A stretch of 33,967 bases of DNA, taken from the NCBI GenBank assembly GCA_020073365.1, contig JAIQFL010000096.1, positions 1 to 33,967 on the forward strand, read 5' to 3'. The first letter of the stretch is position 1; each line of letters opens with the position of its first letter. The DNA is from Terriglobia bacterium. Its GTDB lineage: Bacteria; Acidobacteriota; Terriglobia; Bryobacterales; Bryobacteraceae. Both the position numbers and the translations under genes were made by a program. This document shows, piece after piece, positions 7,479 through 15,107 of this stretch. The notes beneath the pieces are model-generated. The model searched no databases and had not been told where the DNA came from. It saw nothing but the letters and a program-made list of their open reading frames with translations.

Positions 7479-8477
7479 TTACCTCGGCCGGATCGCGCCG
7501 AACTGGAAGTACGTCTGCAGGACCTCGATCTTCCCACTCAAAACCGCACTGGCCACGAACCTCGGAGCGAGGGGCGTGCCGAAGCGCAGGTCCTCGACCT
7601 CTACCAGTTTGCCGTTCTCCGGTTCGGGAATCGGAGAGATCCTCCAAAGCGGGAACTGTGAGAACTTCAGGAACTGCTCGAACGTCTCGGTGCGTTGTGC
7701 GACTTCGAGCGCCGGATCGGCTTCGGGCTTGTGAAAAATGGTGGCGCGCGTGGGGTCGAATTCCGCCGCCAGATTCACTTCGGCCACGGCATAGAAATCG
7801 CTGGTCTCTACCAGGCCTCTCCATTTCAAGGGGTTGGCGACGTCGGGTAGAGCCGCCACGCGGACCGGCGACGCCTCCTGGTAGATGCGCGATTCCAGGG
7901 ATGCTACCGCCCGCGTATGCAAAACACTCCGCCCGCAGTTGTAAAACAACAGGAAGGCCAGGCCAAATACCGCGAATCCGCGGCCGTGATGCTGGTCGCG
8001 TACCACCCCGGAAGTGATCTCCGAGCCCACCAGGCGGGCGATGAGTGGTCCGATGATTCCCAGCAGCAGCACGCCCCAGATCCAGAGGTCCACCACGGCC
8101 GTGAGGTCCAACCGGAGCCATTGTGCCGAAAACGGCAGCAGCAGTCGGACACCGTACATGTTGGTAAGGTCGAGGAGCAGGTGAGACGCCACCGCGATCA
8201 AGGCTGCGAAAAACGCACCCAGCCAGTGGATCGGTTTGCGTCCGGCCACCCGCACCACCAGCACGGGCAGCAGGGCCATGACCGGCATCGCCAGGAGCGA
8301 GTGGGTCAAGTGGCGATGGAAGTGGAGGTAGTTGAGCGAGCCTCCCGCCGCGGTCACGATGTCGATGTCGGGAGCAAGGGCTGCCAGGATCAGAATCGGC
8401 GTGGCCAGCGGCGTCCAGCGCTTCAGTCCCGCCCTGCTCAGGAACAGGCCGGTGGCAATATGGGTAAGGGGATCCAT
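7479..8477 (-). CDS. YdjM/DUF457-type inner-membrane metal-dependent hydrolase
   Basis: The start chosen is the ATG at 8477, giving 332 aa, because the family signature begins there: MDPLTHIATG (His6), LAPDID (Asp37, Asp39) and HFHRHLTHS (His52-59). These His/Asp residues are the expected metal ligands. An upstream in-frame extension of 52 codons has no homology and is discarded. Four to five hydrophobic helices follow (for example ATPILILAALAP, LAMPVMALLPVLVV, LGAFFAALIAVASHLLLDL, AVVDLWIWGVLLLGIIGPLI, FAVFGLAFLLFY). A soluble C-terminal domain of about 130 residues comes last. Family members are called LexA-regulated membrane-bound hydrolases, but the reaction is unknown. No obvious ribosome binding site is seen. 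Confidence 0.85.
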   Translation of the reverse strand: MDPLTHIATGLFLSRAGLKRWTPLATPILILAALAPDIDIVTAAGGSLNYLHFHRHLTHSLLAMPVMALLPVLVVRVAGRKPIHWLGAFFAALIAVASHLLLDLTNMYGVRLLLPFSAQWLRLDLTAVVDLWIWGVLLLGIIGPLIARLVGSEITSGVVRDQHHGRGFAVFGLAFLLFYNCGRSVLHTRAVASLESRIYQEASPVRVAALPDVANPLKWRGLVETSDFYAVAEVNLAAEFDPTRATIFHKPEADPALEVAQRTETFEQFLKFSQFPLWRISPIPEPENGKLVEVEDLRFGTPLAPRFVASAVLSGKIEVLQTYFQFGAIRPR

Positions 8478-8559
8478 GGGGAGATGCCGGACTACCCATT
8501 GTAAGGGGAAAGGGGGACCGGCCGTCGGCCAGCCCCCTAATGACGGAGAGGATCGGCGG

Positions 8560-9150
8560 TCAGGCAGACAGCCGCAAGGGGATCGAGGATCCGTTGTCGA
8601 AGCGACCGCCACTTTTGTGGATCGACCCGCCAAAATACTCAGCCAGGGGGTAGAGCGGGTAGGGCTTCAGTTCTGCGAATGAGCGCCCCAGTTGCTGTTC
8701 GATGTTGTAGATGGTATGGAAGAATGTGCCTCGATCAATCCTCATCTGGCGGCAACAGAGTCTCCAGTCTGCACCCAGGACGAAGTGAAATCGAAACACC
8801 TTGTGATCGAAATCATCCAACACCCGCCGGCTCACGAGGCAGAAGTCGGCCATGTATTCCTCCCTCTTTCGGGAGTAGGTTCGCCGGCCATCGCGGCCAC
8901 GGCAAAACTCCAAAGACACCGTGCTGGCATGCGCCCCATTGGCGGCGCATTCCCGAAAACGGTTCAGGCAGGCACGAAAAGCGGCCCGGAATACGCAATT
9001 GCAGGGCACTTCTCTTCCGGTACGGATAAGTCGTGTGCCGTTTCCATGACAGTAAAGGCACGTGATTCTGGCAATGCCAATTGCGCTAGATCGATTCCAC
9101 TGCATTTTGGTGAATGTCCTCCTGGCAGCCGCCTTAAGGGCCAGCGCCAT
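8560..9150 (-). CDS. Unknown protein with Cys4 zinc-ribbon-like motif
   Basis: The protein is up to 196 aa, and I do not recognise a named family. It has a CxxC...CxC arrangement (Cys31, Cys34, Cys50, Cys52) in ITCLYCHGNGTR and VPCNC that could bind zinc. A conserved-looking C-terminal core follows (GADWRLCCRQMRIDRGTFFH, then IYNIEQQLGR and PYPLYPLAEYF). The basic middle section (RGRDGRRTYSRKREEY) and the Cys motif suggest nucleic-acid contact, but this is a guess. The start is ambiguous: the ATG at 9150 has no ribosome binding site, while the ATG at 9105 (residue 16) lies 12 nt after AGGAGG. The gene is transcribed divergently from the XRE-type regulator across an AT-rich spacer. Confidence 0.65.
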   Translation of the reverse strand: MALALKAAARRTFTKMQWNRSSAIGIARITCLYCHGNGTRLIRTGREVPCNCVFRAAFRACLNRFRECAANGAHASTVSLEFCRGRDGRRTYSRKREEYMADFCLVSRRVLDDFDHKVFRFHFVLGADWRLCCRQMRIDRGTFFHTIYNIEQQLGRSFAELKPYPLYPLAEYFGGSIHKSGGRFDNGSSIPLRLSA

Positions 9151-9393
9151 TTGTTTTGAACTGCTTTCAATCTAATCCCGCGCGTAAAAACGTCAAGCAT
9201 TTCTTATTTATTTCTTTTAATTTTATTTGAATTATAGGACTACTAGTACTTGACTTGTACAATTTACATGTTTTTCTTCAAATATTTAGCTACAATCTTC
9301 AGAAATCAATTTCTAATCGGTGCGGTAGTAAAAATCCTAGTACATTATCAGATTTATACGACTACCTATTTCTCACAGGAATAGGCCTACGGT
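9151..9393. promoter_or_regulatory. AT-rich divergent intergenic region with promoter and operator-like sites
   Basis: These 243 bp are strikingly AT-rich compared with the rest of the window. An exact minus-strand -10 box, TATAAT, lies at 9231-9236, directed towards the Cys4 protein. On the plus strand TTGACT is at 9250-9255, and TACAAT at 9291-9296 could be a -10 box, though the pair is not spaced canonically. Two perfect palindromes, TTGTACAA (9255-9262) and AGAAAT-CA-ATTTCT (9301-9314), are candidate operators for the XRE-type protein encoded immediately downstream. Confidence 0.5.
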
Positions 9394-9639
9394 ATGAACT
9401 TCCAAGAGTTGCGCGAGCGGTTCGTTGTACATCTTCGGGAACGTGTACGCAACGGCGAGATGACTGAGCGCGGACTGGCCCGGATCTCCGGGGTCTCCCA
9501 GCCCCACCTCCACAACGTATTGAAGGGAAAGCGGGTTCTCTCCACGGAAATGTCCGATGAGATGTTGCGCCACCTGGGCATGGACCTTCTGGACCTCATC
9601 AAGCCTGAGGATGTGCTCGAATGGTGGGGCCGCCAGTAG
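9394..9639 (+). CDS. Small XRE-type helix-turn-helix regulator
   Basis: The protein is 81 aa and almost entirely a Cro/CI-like HTH. GEMTERGLARISGVSQPHLH supplies helices 2 and 3, and NVLKGKRVLSTEMSDEML follows, the usual 'N.l.Gkr.ls.e...' continuation. AGGAA lies about 12 nt before the ATG. It probably binds DNA as a dimer, and the palindromes just upstream are obvious candidates for autoregulation. The next gene starts 44 bp downstream on the same strand, so the two probably form a unit. There is no toxin-like neighbour that I can recognise. Confidence 0.8.
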   Translation: MNFQELRERFVVHLRERVRNGEMTERGLARISGVSQPHLHNVLKGKRVLSTEMSDEMLRHLGMDLLDLIKPEDVLEWWGRQ

Positions 9640-9683
9640 GCCGGTCCGGCAGTATGCTGGAATGGCGAACAGGAGGTGCGGAG

Positions 9684-10226
9684 TTGGCCCGGTCTGGAAA
9701 CCAAACAGAGACCCGTGACGCTCGCTTAAAGCGGCTGGCGGAGAGCATCGACGCCCTGGTGGAGAAGGACGAAAGCTCGCTGCGCCACGCCCGCGAAATC
9801 TGGACTGTTCGCCGGGCAGCAGCGGCCGAGTTGTATGGCATCTGCTCGCACTTCGTAACGGCCGTCAATGGCCTGCTCTCCCGAGGCAAGGTGGTTCTGG
9901 ATCCCCCGGAGTTTTCCGAGGGGGCCTTCCACGAGGAATCCGCCAACATGATCCAGATGAACGTCCGCGGCCGGATTCTGCAGGTGGAGTTCGAAGCCAC
10001 GGTGGAACTGGTGTCCACGGAGGACTTTCGCATTCCCTATACGCTCGAGGGCCTTGTCCGCGCGTTCAACCAGGAACTGCTCGACAAAGACATCATCGAA
10101 GAGCAGCTCATCTTTTATACCCTGGAGAAGCAGAAGAAGATGTGGCGCTTCTTCGACGCGCGGACCTACCGCTCCGGGCCGTTCGACCGGGAGTACCTCA
10201 TCTCGCTGATGGAACAGTTGACGTGA
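9684..10226 (+). CDS. Unknown protein, partner of the XRE-type regulator
   Basis: The start chosen is a TTG at 9684, because a perfect AGGAGG (9671-9676) sits 7 nt upstream. ATGs at 9621 and 9654 lack such a site, and the one at 9621 overlaps the XRE gene. The resulting protein is 180 aa, starting MARSGNQTETRDARLKRLAE. An N-terminal charged helical region is followed by a beta-rich section (NMIQMNVRGRILQVEFEATV, ELVSTEDFRIPYTLEGLVRA). It ends with a helical, aromatic C-terminus (YTLEKQKKMWRFFDARTYRS). There is no signal peptide or membrane segment. I do not recognise the family. Genetic linkage suggests that it is controlled by, or works with, the small HTH protein. Confidence 0.7.
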   Translation: MARSGNQTETRDARLKRLAESIDALVEKDESSLRHAREIWTVRRAAAAELYGICSHFVTAVNGLLSRGKVVLDPPEFSEGAFHEESANMIQMNVRGRILQVEFEATVELVSTEDFRIPYTLEGLVRAFNQELLDKDIIEEQLIFYTLEKQKKMWRFFDARTYRSGPFDREYLISLMEQLT

Positions 10227-10298
10227 GGGTGTCCCCGTGGGCTGAGTGGGCCGCCCTGCTACTCCGAAGGGGGCCGGCAGCACCAATCGGCAAAACAA

Positions 10299-10323
10299 CG
10301 GCTTCCAGCCGCCTCCTCTTTTT
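10299..10323 (+). terminator. Possible weak intrinsic terminator
   Basis: CGGCT-TCC-AGCCG (10299-10311) is followed after CCTCCTC by five T residues. The stem is short and the T-run is separated from it, so confidence is modest. The position, just after the XRE/unknown pair and before the molybdenum-enzyme operon, is appropriate. Confidence 0.35.
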
Positions 10324-10330
10324 GATATAG

Positions 10331-10359
10331 TTAACTCGATTTCGCCTAAACTACATATT
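10331..10359 (+). promoter_or_regulatory. Candidate sigma70-type promoter of the molybdenum hydroxylase operon
   Basis: TTAACT (10331-10336), a 17-nt spacer and CATATT (10354-10359) each match 4 of 6 consensus bases. The start codon of the first operon gene lies 41 nt downstream, after AAGGAAGG. This is the only AT-rich stretch before the operon. Confidence 0.35.
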
Positions 10360-10400
10360 CTGGTAACGACCTCGAGTACGGCACGAAAGGAAGGTGTCTG

Positions 10401-11042
10401 GTGAGTTCAAGAAAAGATCCCGAGCTCCCGGCTCAGCCGAAGAGCGGATTCTCGCGCCGCGGATTCATCCGCGGGGTGGGTATCGGCAGCGGCGCGCTGG
10501 GAACGGGCCTCCTGGAAACAGAGGCGGCGGCTGCGGCGCCGGCCACCCTGGGGCCGGGCCCGGTACCGATTACACTCAATATCAACGGAAAGCCCGTGAA
10601 TCTTACGGTGGAACCGCGCGTCACACTACTTGACGCGATGCGCAATTATCTGGACCTGACCGGCGCCAAGCGCGTCTGCGACCGCGCCGTGTGCGGCTCC
10701 TGCACCGTCATCATGGCGGGAAAGACCGTCTACGCCTGCACGGTGCTGGCGATCGAAGCGCAAGGCAAGAACATCGAGACCATCGAAGGTCTCGCGACCG
10801 GAAACAACCTGCACCCGGTTTCCAAGGCATTTTGGGACAACGACGCCCAACAGTGCGGCTATTGCACTCCGGGCTTCGTGATGGCGTGCAAGGGCTTCCT
10901 CGACGAGCATCCCAACCCCACCGAGGAAGAAGTGAAGCATGGACTGGGCGGCAATCTGTGCCGCTGCGGCACCTACATGGGAGTCCGCAAGGCGGTGCTC
11001 CAGGCTGCCAAAGAAATGAAAGGAGGAGCGAAAAATGGCTAA
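10401..11042 (+). CDS. [2Fe-2S] subunit of periplasmic xanthine dehydrogenase-family oxidoreductase, Tat-exported
   Basis: The protein is 213 aa from a GTG at 10401 preceded by AAGGAAGG. The N-terminus carries a Tat signal: SRRGFIRG (18-25), then a weakly hydrophobic GVGIGSGALGTGLL. The ferredoxin-like cluster uses Cys93, 98, 101 and 113 (CDRAVCGSC...YAC). The second cluster domain uses Cys152, 155, 187 and 189 (CGYC...NLCRC). The protein would relay electrons from the Mo centre towards FAD. It resembles PaoA (YagT), the Tat-targeted subunit of E. coli periplasmic aldehyde oxidoreductase. The gene overlaps the Mo-subunit gene by 8 bp. The other two subunits lack signals, so the complex is probably folded in the cytosol and exported together. 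Confidence 0.9.
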   Translation: MSSRKDPELPAQPKSGFSRRGFIRGVGIGSGALGTGLLETEAAAAAPATLGPGPVPITLNINGKPVNLTVEPRVTLLDAMRNYLDLTGAKRVCDRAVCGSCTVIMAGKTVYACTVLAIEAQGKNIETIEGLATGNNLHPVSKAFWDNDAQQCGYCTPGFVMACKGFLDEHPNPTEEEVKHGLGGNLCRCGTYMGVRKAVLQAAKEMKGGAKNG

Positions 11043-13191
11043 TACTCCCGACTACAGCTGGCCGCCGATGGAGAAGCGCAAAGTGATGGGCACCTCGCCC
11101 AAGCGCGTGGACGGCCCGGTGAAATCCAGCGGGCGCGCGAAATACTCTTCGGACCTGAAGCCGCCGGGCATGTTGTTCGGCTCTTACGTCATCAGCCCGC
11201 ACGCCCACGCCAAAGTCACCAGCATCGATACCACCGCCGCGGAGAAGATCGCCGGCGTGAAGGCCGTGCACGTGATGGCTCCGGCGGGTACCGAGATTCA
11301 GTATCAGGGGTGGGAGGTCGCAGCGGTAGCCGCCACCACCGAAGAGATCGCCCGGGAGGCAGCACGCAAGATCAAGGTCGAGTATGAAGTGCTGCCGCAC
11401 TACGTGAAGGACTCCGACCTGGCCAACGCCGGCGCGAACGCCAAGCAGGGCGGCGAAAAGCTGGTGGGCGATCCGGACAAGGCATTTCAGGATGCCGATG
11501 CGGTTTCCGAGGGCCAGTATGGCATTCCAGTGGTGTATCACTGCTGCCTGGAACCGCATGGGCAGGTCATTCAGTGGCAGGGAGATTCCATCAACGTGTG
11601 GCCCTCCACCCAAAACGTCCCGGGCTATGCGAGCGACCTGGCGCAACGCCTCCAAGTGCCGGCGACCAACGTCAAGGTCAAGATGGACTACATCGGCGGC
11701 GGATTCGGCAGCAAGTTCAACCCCGACGCCTGGGCCATCGTGGGCGCCAATCTTTCGAAGAAGGCCGGCGGCCGGCCGGTGAAGCTCTACCTGGACCGCG
11801 ACGCGGAGCTGATGATTGCGGGCAACCGCCCCTCGGCTTACGCCAAGATCAAGATCGGGGGCAAGAAGGACGGCACCGTCACGGCCTGGCAGTCGGAGTC
11901 GTGGGGGACCGGAGGCGTCGGGCCGGCACAGGCTCCCGCTCAGCCCTATGTCTACACCAACATTCCCAATATCCGGCAGGTCCACACTAACATTTCGGTG
12001 AATGCCGGAAGCCAGCGCGCCTGGCGCGCGCCGGGCAACCAGCAGGCTTCTTACCTGACGTGCTGCGCCCTGGAGGACTTCGCGCACAAAGTCGGGATGG
12101 ACCCCATCGAAGTCTTCAAGCTCAACGCGCAGTATGCTCCGTCGGCGCGCGTGGAGACTTATCGCTATCAACTGGACAAGGCCGCCGAGCTCGCCGAATG
12201 GAAGAAGTTGTGGCATCCGCGCGGCCAGAGCGGCTCGAACGCGATAAAACGCGGGCTGGGAGTTGCGTTTGGCGCGTGGGGCGGGGCCGGTCATGCAGGC
12301 AAGGCCCGCGCGGTCATCAATCCCGACGGTTCCGTCGCGATCGAGACCGGCACGCAGGACCTGGGCACCGGCACGCGCACGATCATTACGCAGGTCGCGG
12401 CCGAGACATTTGGGCTTCCCATGAGCCAGATCAAACTGTCGATCGGGACCAGCGAGTTGCCGCCGGACGGCGGTTCCGGGGGCTCCACCACGGTAGGTGC
12501 GGTTTCGACGACCACCCGGAAATCGTCGATGAACGCGCTGGCCAAACTCTACGAAGTGGTGGCCCCTTCCTTGGGCGCACAGCCCGACCAGTTGGAGGCG
12601 GTGGACGGGCACATCCGGGTGAAGGGCAGCCCCAACAAGAGCCTCACCTGGCAGGCTGCCTGCCGCAAATTGGGAACTACCCAGATCGCCGAAATGGGCG
12701 AGAACGTGCCGCGCCAGGCCCAGGCGGAAGGCCTCAACACGGGCGGCGCCGCAGGCGTCCAGATTGCGGACGTCAACGTGGATACCGAGACCGGGATCGT
12801 CAAGATCAACCGCTACGTGGCGGTGCACGATTGCGGACTGGTGATTAACCCACGCCTGGCCGAAAGCCAGGTGTATGGCGCAGTCATCATGGGAATCGGC
12901 ACGGCGCTCTATGAAGAGCGCATCATGGACGCCCAAACCGGCCGGGTGCTGAACCCGGACATGGAGTTTTACAAACTGGCCGGCATCGCGGATATCGGCA
13001 ACATTGTGGTCCACATGGATATCCGGCCGGAGAACGACAAGCGCGGCGTCATCGGCCTGGGTGAACCCCCGGCCATCCCGATCTGCGCCGCAGTGGGGAA
13101 TGCCGTGGCCAACGCGATCGGCGTGCGGGTACCCAACATACCCATGACGCCCGATCACGTGCTGGCCGCTCTGGAAGGGAGGAACGCATAA
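11035..13191 (+). CDS. Molybdopterin-binding catalytic subunit, xanthine dehydrogenase/aldehyde oxidoreductase family
   Basis: The 718-aa protein starts 8 bp inside the upstream gene, with GGAGG before the ATG. Family landmarks are the N-terminal a/b-hammerhead domain (GPVKSSGRAKYSSDLKPPGM), the IGGGFGSKF loop contacting the cofactor, AWRAPGNQQASY with the active-site Arg, and the catalytic Glu677 in GLGEPPAIP. The enzyme would hydroxylate an aldehyde or N-heterocycle with water as oxygen donor; the substrate is not readable from the sequence. The order 2Fe-2S, Mo, FAD differs from E. coli paoABC (2Fe-2S, FAD, Mo). It has no signal peptide and is probably exported by hitchhiking on the Tat-targeted subunit. 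The stop shares a base with the next ATG (TAATG). Confidence 0.92.
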   Translation: MANTPDYSWPPMEKRKVMGTSPKRVDGPVKSSGRAKYSSDLKPPGMLFGSYVISPHAHAKVTSIDTTAAEKIAGVKAVHVMAPAGTEIQYQGWEVAAVAATTEEIAREAARKIKVEYEVLPHYVKDSDLANAGANAKQGGEKLVGDPDKAFQDADAVSEGQYGIPVVYHCCLEPHGQVIQWQGDSINVWPSTQNVPGYASDLAQRLQVPATNVKVKMDYIGGGFGSKFNPDAWAIVGANLSKKAGGRPVKLYLDRDAELMIAGNRPSAYAKIKIGGKKDGTVTAWQSESWGTGGVGPAQAPAQPYVYTNIPNIRQVHTNISVNAGSQRAWRAPGNQQASYLTCCALEDFAHKVGMDPIEVFKLNAQYAPSARVETYRYQLDKAAELAEWKKLWHPRGQSGSNAIKRGLGVAFGAWGGAGHAGKARAVINPDGSVAIETGTQDLGTGTRTIITQVAAETFGLPMSQIKLSIGTSELPPDGGSGGSTTVGAVSTTTRKSSMNALAKLYEVVAPSLGAQPDQLEAVDGHIRVKGSPNKSLTWQAACRKLGTTQIAEMGENVPRQAQAEGLNTGGAAGVQIADVNVDTETGIVKINRYVAVHDCGLVINPRLAESQVYGAVIMGIGTALYEERIMDAQTGRVLNPDMEFYKLAGIADIGNIVVHMDIRPENDKRGVIGLGEPPAIPICAAVGNAVANAIGVRVPNIPMTPDHVLAALEGRNA

Positions 13192-14171
13192 TGCAGTCCT
13201 TCGAATATGCCAATCCGGCAACCGTTCAAGAGGCCGTGGGGCTGCTCGGCCCCAAGTGGGGCCAGGCCGATGTGCTGGCCGGCGGTACGGACCTCATCAG
13301 CCTCATGAAGGAACACCTCCACGAGCCCAAGCGCGTGGTGAACATCAAGAACATCAAGGAGCTCGAAGGCATCCAGAAGACCGCCGACGGGTTGCGCATC
13401 GGTGCGCTGGTCACCATGGACGAGTTGGCCAAGAACGCCGACGTTCACGCCGGATACAAGTCGCTGGCTGACGCGGCGGCAGGCATCCCCAGCCCGCAGA
13501 TTCGCCATATGGGGACGGTAGGCGGCGACCTCTGCCAGCGGCCGCGTTGCTGGTATTACCGGCAGGGCTTCGGCCTGTTCGCGATGAAGGACGGGAAATC
13601 GCTGATTCCGGAGGGCGAGAACAAGTATCACGCCATCTTCGGCGGCGGCCCGGCCTATTTCGTGAGCGCGTCGAGCCTGGGGCCGGCGCTGGTGGCGCTG
13701 GGCGCGAAGGTCAAACTGGTTTCGCCGAAGGGCACGCGCGAGGTGCCAGTGGCGAAGTTCTTCGTGACCCCGGCGAGTGAGACCGCGCGCGAGATCGCCC
13801 TGCAGCCGAACGAGATCCTCACCGAGATCATCGTGCCGGCCGCTACCGTACGCAGCGCAACCTACGAAGTGCGGCAGAAGGAGGCGCTGGACTGGCCACT
13901 GGCAGCCGCATCGGTCGCGCTGACGATGAACGGGAATACCGTGACTGCCGCCAAGGTGGTGCTCGGACACGTGGCGCCCACGCCGTGGGAGTCCGCCGCA
14001 GCCGAGGCCGCGCTGAAGGGCAAGACGATCACTGCGGCGACCGCCGAGGCCGCCGGCAAAGCCGCCGTCAAGGGCGCCAAGCCGCTCAGCCAGAATGCCT
14101 ACAAGGTGATCCTGGCGGCAGTGGCCGTTAAGCGGGCGCTTCTGGACGCGGTGAAGACCGGGAAGGCTTAA
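13191..14171 (+). CDS. FAD-binding subunit of the molybdenum hydroxylase
   Basis: The protein is 326 aa. FAD-binding signatures are VLAGGTDLISLMK (28-40) and the PQIRHMGTVGGDLCQRPRC stretch (102-120). The C-terminal CODH-FAD domain follows (PLAAASVALTMNG). E. coli PaoB has an inserted loop with four Cys binding an extra [4Fe-4S]. Here the start of that loop is recognisable (LCQRPRCWYYR, Cys115 and Cys120), but the downstream Cys pair is absent and the loop continues FAMKDGKSLIPEGENKYHAI. The extra cluster is therefore probably lost or completed by another protein. The gene is coupled to the Mo-subunit gene by a one-base stop/start overlap. The C-terminus is rich in Ala and Lys. Confidence 0.9.
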   Translation: MQSFEYANPATVQEAVGLLGPKWGQADVLAGGTDLISLMKEHLHEPKRVVNIKNIKELEGIQKTADGLRIGALVTMDELAKNADVHAGYKSLADAAAGIPSPQIRHMGTVGGDLCQRPRCWYYRQGFGLFAMKDGKSLIPEGENKYHAIFGGGPAYFVSASSLGPALVALGAKVKLVSPKGTREVPVAKFFVTPASETAREIALQPNEILTEIIVPAATVRSATYEVRQKEALDWPLAAASVALTMNGNTVTAAKVVLGHVAPTPWESAAAEAALKGKTITAATAEAAGKAAVKGAKPLSQNAYKVILAAVAVKRALLDAVKTGKA

Positions 14172-14173
14172 CC

Positions 14174-14392
14174 ATGCCGCCTCCTGGATTGAGCAAGAAA
14201 GCCATCATGAACCGCTGCGCCAACCTGCGCTGGAAAGGGTTGTACATCGACGCCGGGTCCGACCCCGAAAACGAGTACAGCAACGACAGCGCCATGTGGT
14301 GCCTGCAGACTGACAAGTGCGTGGGCCCGGACGGCAAGGTAGTGGACGATTTCGAGTGCAGTCCGGCGCGGACCTGCTACGTACAGTTGTGA
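14174..14392 (+). CDS. Small five-cysteine protein at the end of the molybdenum hydroxylase operon
   Basis: This 72-aa protein begins 2 nt after the FAD-subunit stop, so it is almost certainly part of the operon. It contains Cys15, 43, 49, 62 and 68 in an acidic, Trp/Tyr-containing context (SDPENEYSNDSAMWCLQTDK, then CVGPDGK and ECSPARTCYVQL). There is no signal peptide or membrane segment. I do not recognise a family. The Cys content would fit metal or Fe-S binding, or disulfide bonding if it is exported with the complex. A role as small accessory subunit or assembly factor is inferred only from gene position. A strong hairpin follows 9 nt later. Confidence 0.7.
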   Translation: MPPPGLSKKAIMNRCANLRWKGLYIDAGSDPENEYSNDSAMWCLQTDKCVGPDGKVVDDFECSPARTCYVQL

Positions 14393-14400
14393 ATCCGCAG

Positions 14401-14425
14401 AGGGGCAGGATGTCGACCTGCCCCT
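14401..14425. terminator. Hairpin between convergent genes, probable bidirectional terminator
   Basis: AGGGGCAGG (14401-14409) and CCTGCCCCT (14417-14425) form a perfect 9-bp stem with a 7-nt loop, just after the five-Cys gene and opposite the end of the methyltransferase gene. There is no T-run. The GGGGCAGG/CCTGCC stem resembles that of the repeat at 6905-6930. Confidence 0.5.
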
Positions 14426-14473
14426 GGATCGCGTTCGTTTAGCAGCCCCTCTGGGCTTGCGCGTCCTTTGAAT

Positions 14474-15088
14474 TCACTCGACCCGGCAGTAACAATAGAG
14501 GAACTGCTGAGCGGCGCCCCAAGGCGTGTAATGTAGTTCTTTCGAGCTCTCCACCAGGCGAAAGCCGGCGCCGAACTGAGCGTGCAGGTCGTCGGCGTCG
14601 TAACGCAACACGTCCAACCCGCTGCAATGGGTAGGCCCTTCGGGTCCAAAGGTGCTCACAATCACGAAGCCGCCGGGCCGCATGGCGTTCAGCACGTTGC
14701 GGACGTAGGCGGCACGGTCCTCCGCAGCCGTAAGAAAGTGAAACACGGCCCGGTCGTGCCAAACATCGAAGGAGTGGCGCGGGAGAGAAACGCGAGTGAC
14801 GTCGGCTGCAATCCAGCGCACCCGCTCAGCAGCTTGTCCAAGCCTCTTTTGTGTCGCTTCGAGAGCCGTGGGCGAAATGTCCAATACGGTGATGTTGTGA
14901 AATCCTCGCCGGACCAGGTCATCCACGAGGGTGGATTCTCCGCCGCCTACATCGATTACCGCCGCCGAGTTGCTTGCAGCAGCCCGCTCGACGAGGCCCA
15001 GCGAGACTTCAAGGTGCGGGCGGTACCAACTCACCGCATCCGCTGACTTGGTGCGGTAAATCGTTTCCCAATGCGTTTCTGCATCCAT
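14474..15088 (-). CDS. Class I SAM-dependent methyltransferase
   Basis: The protein is 204 aa. Motif I is AAVIDVGGGESTLVDDLV, binding S-adenosylmethionine. Motif II is ITVLDISPTALE, with the acidic residue for the ribose. FDVWHDRAVFHFL corresponds to motif III/post-I, and MRPGGFVIVSTF is the usual downstream strand. The overall plan matches TehB/UbiG-like small-molecule methyltransferases. WETIYRTKSADAVSWYRPHL at the N-terminus is typical of an uncharacterised subgroup. The substrate is unknown. The gene lies 19 bp after another methyltransferase gene on the same strand and is probably co-transcribed with it. Confidence 0.88.
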   Translation of the reverse strand: MDAETHWETIYRTKSADAVSWYRPHLEVSLGLVERAAASNSAAVIDVGGGESTLVDDLVRRGFHNITVLDISPTALEATQKRLGQAAERVRWIAADVTRVSLPRHSFDVWHDRAVFHFLTAAEDRAAYVRNVLNAMRPGGFVIVSTFGPEGPTHCSGLDVLRYDADDLHAQFGAGFRLVESSKELHYTPWGAAQQFLYCYCRVE

Positions 15089-15107
15089 GTGACGGACTCC
15101 CTGTCGT

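Noticed and set aside
10711..13221. 836-codon minus-strand open frame opposite the molybdenum subunit
   Set aside because: Antisense shadow of a clearly recognised enzyme; no motif, no ribosome binding site, and it crosses three gene boundaries.
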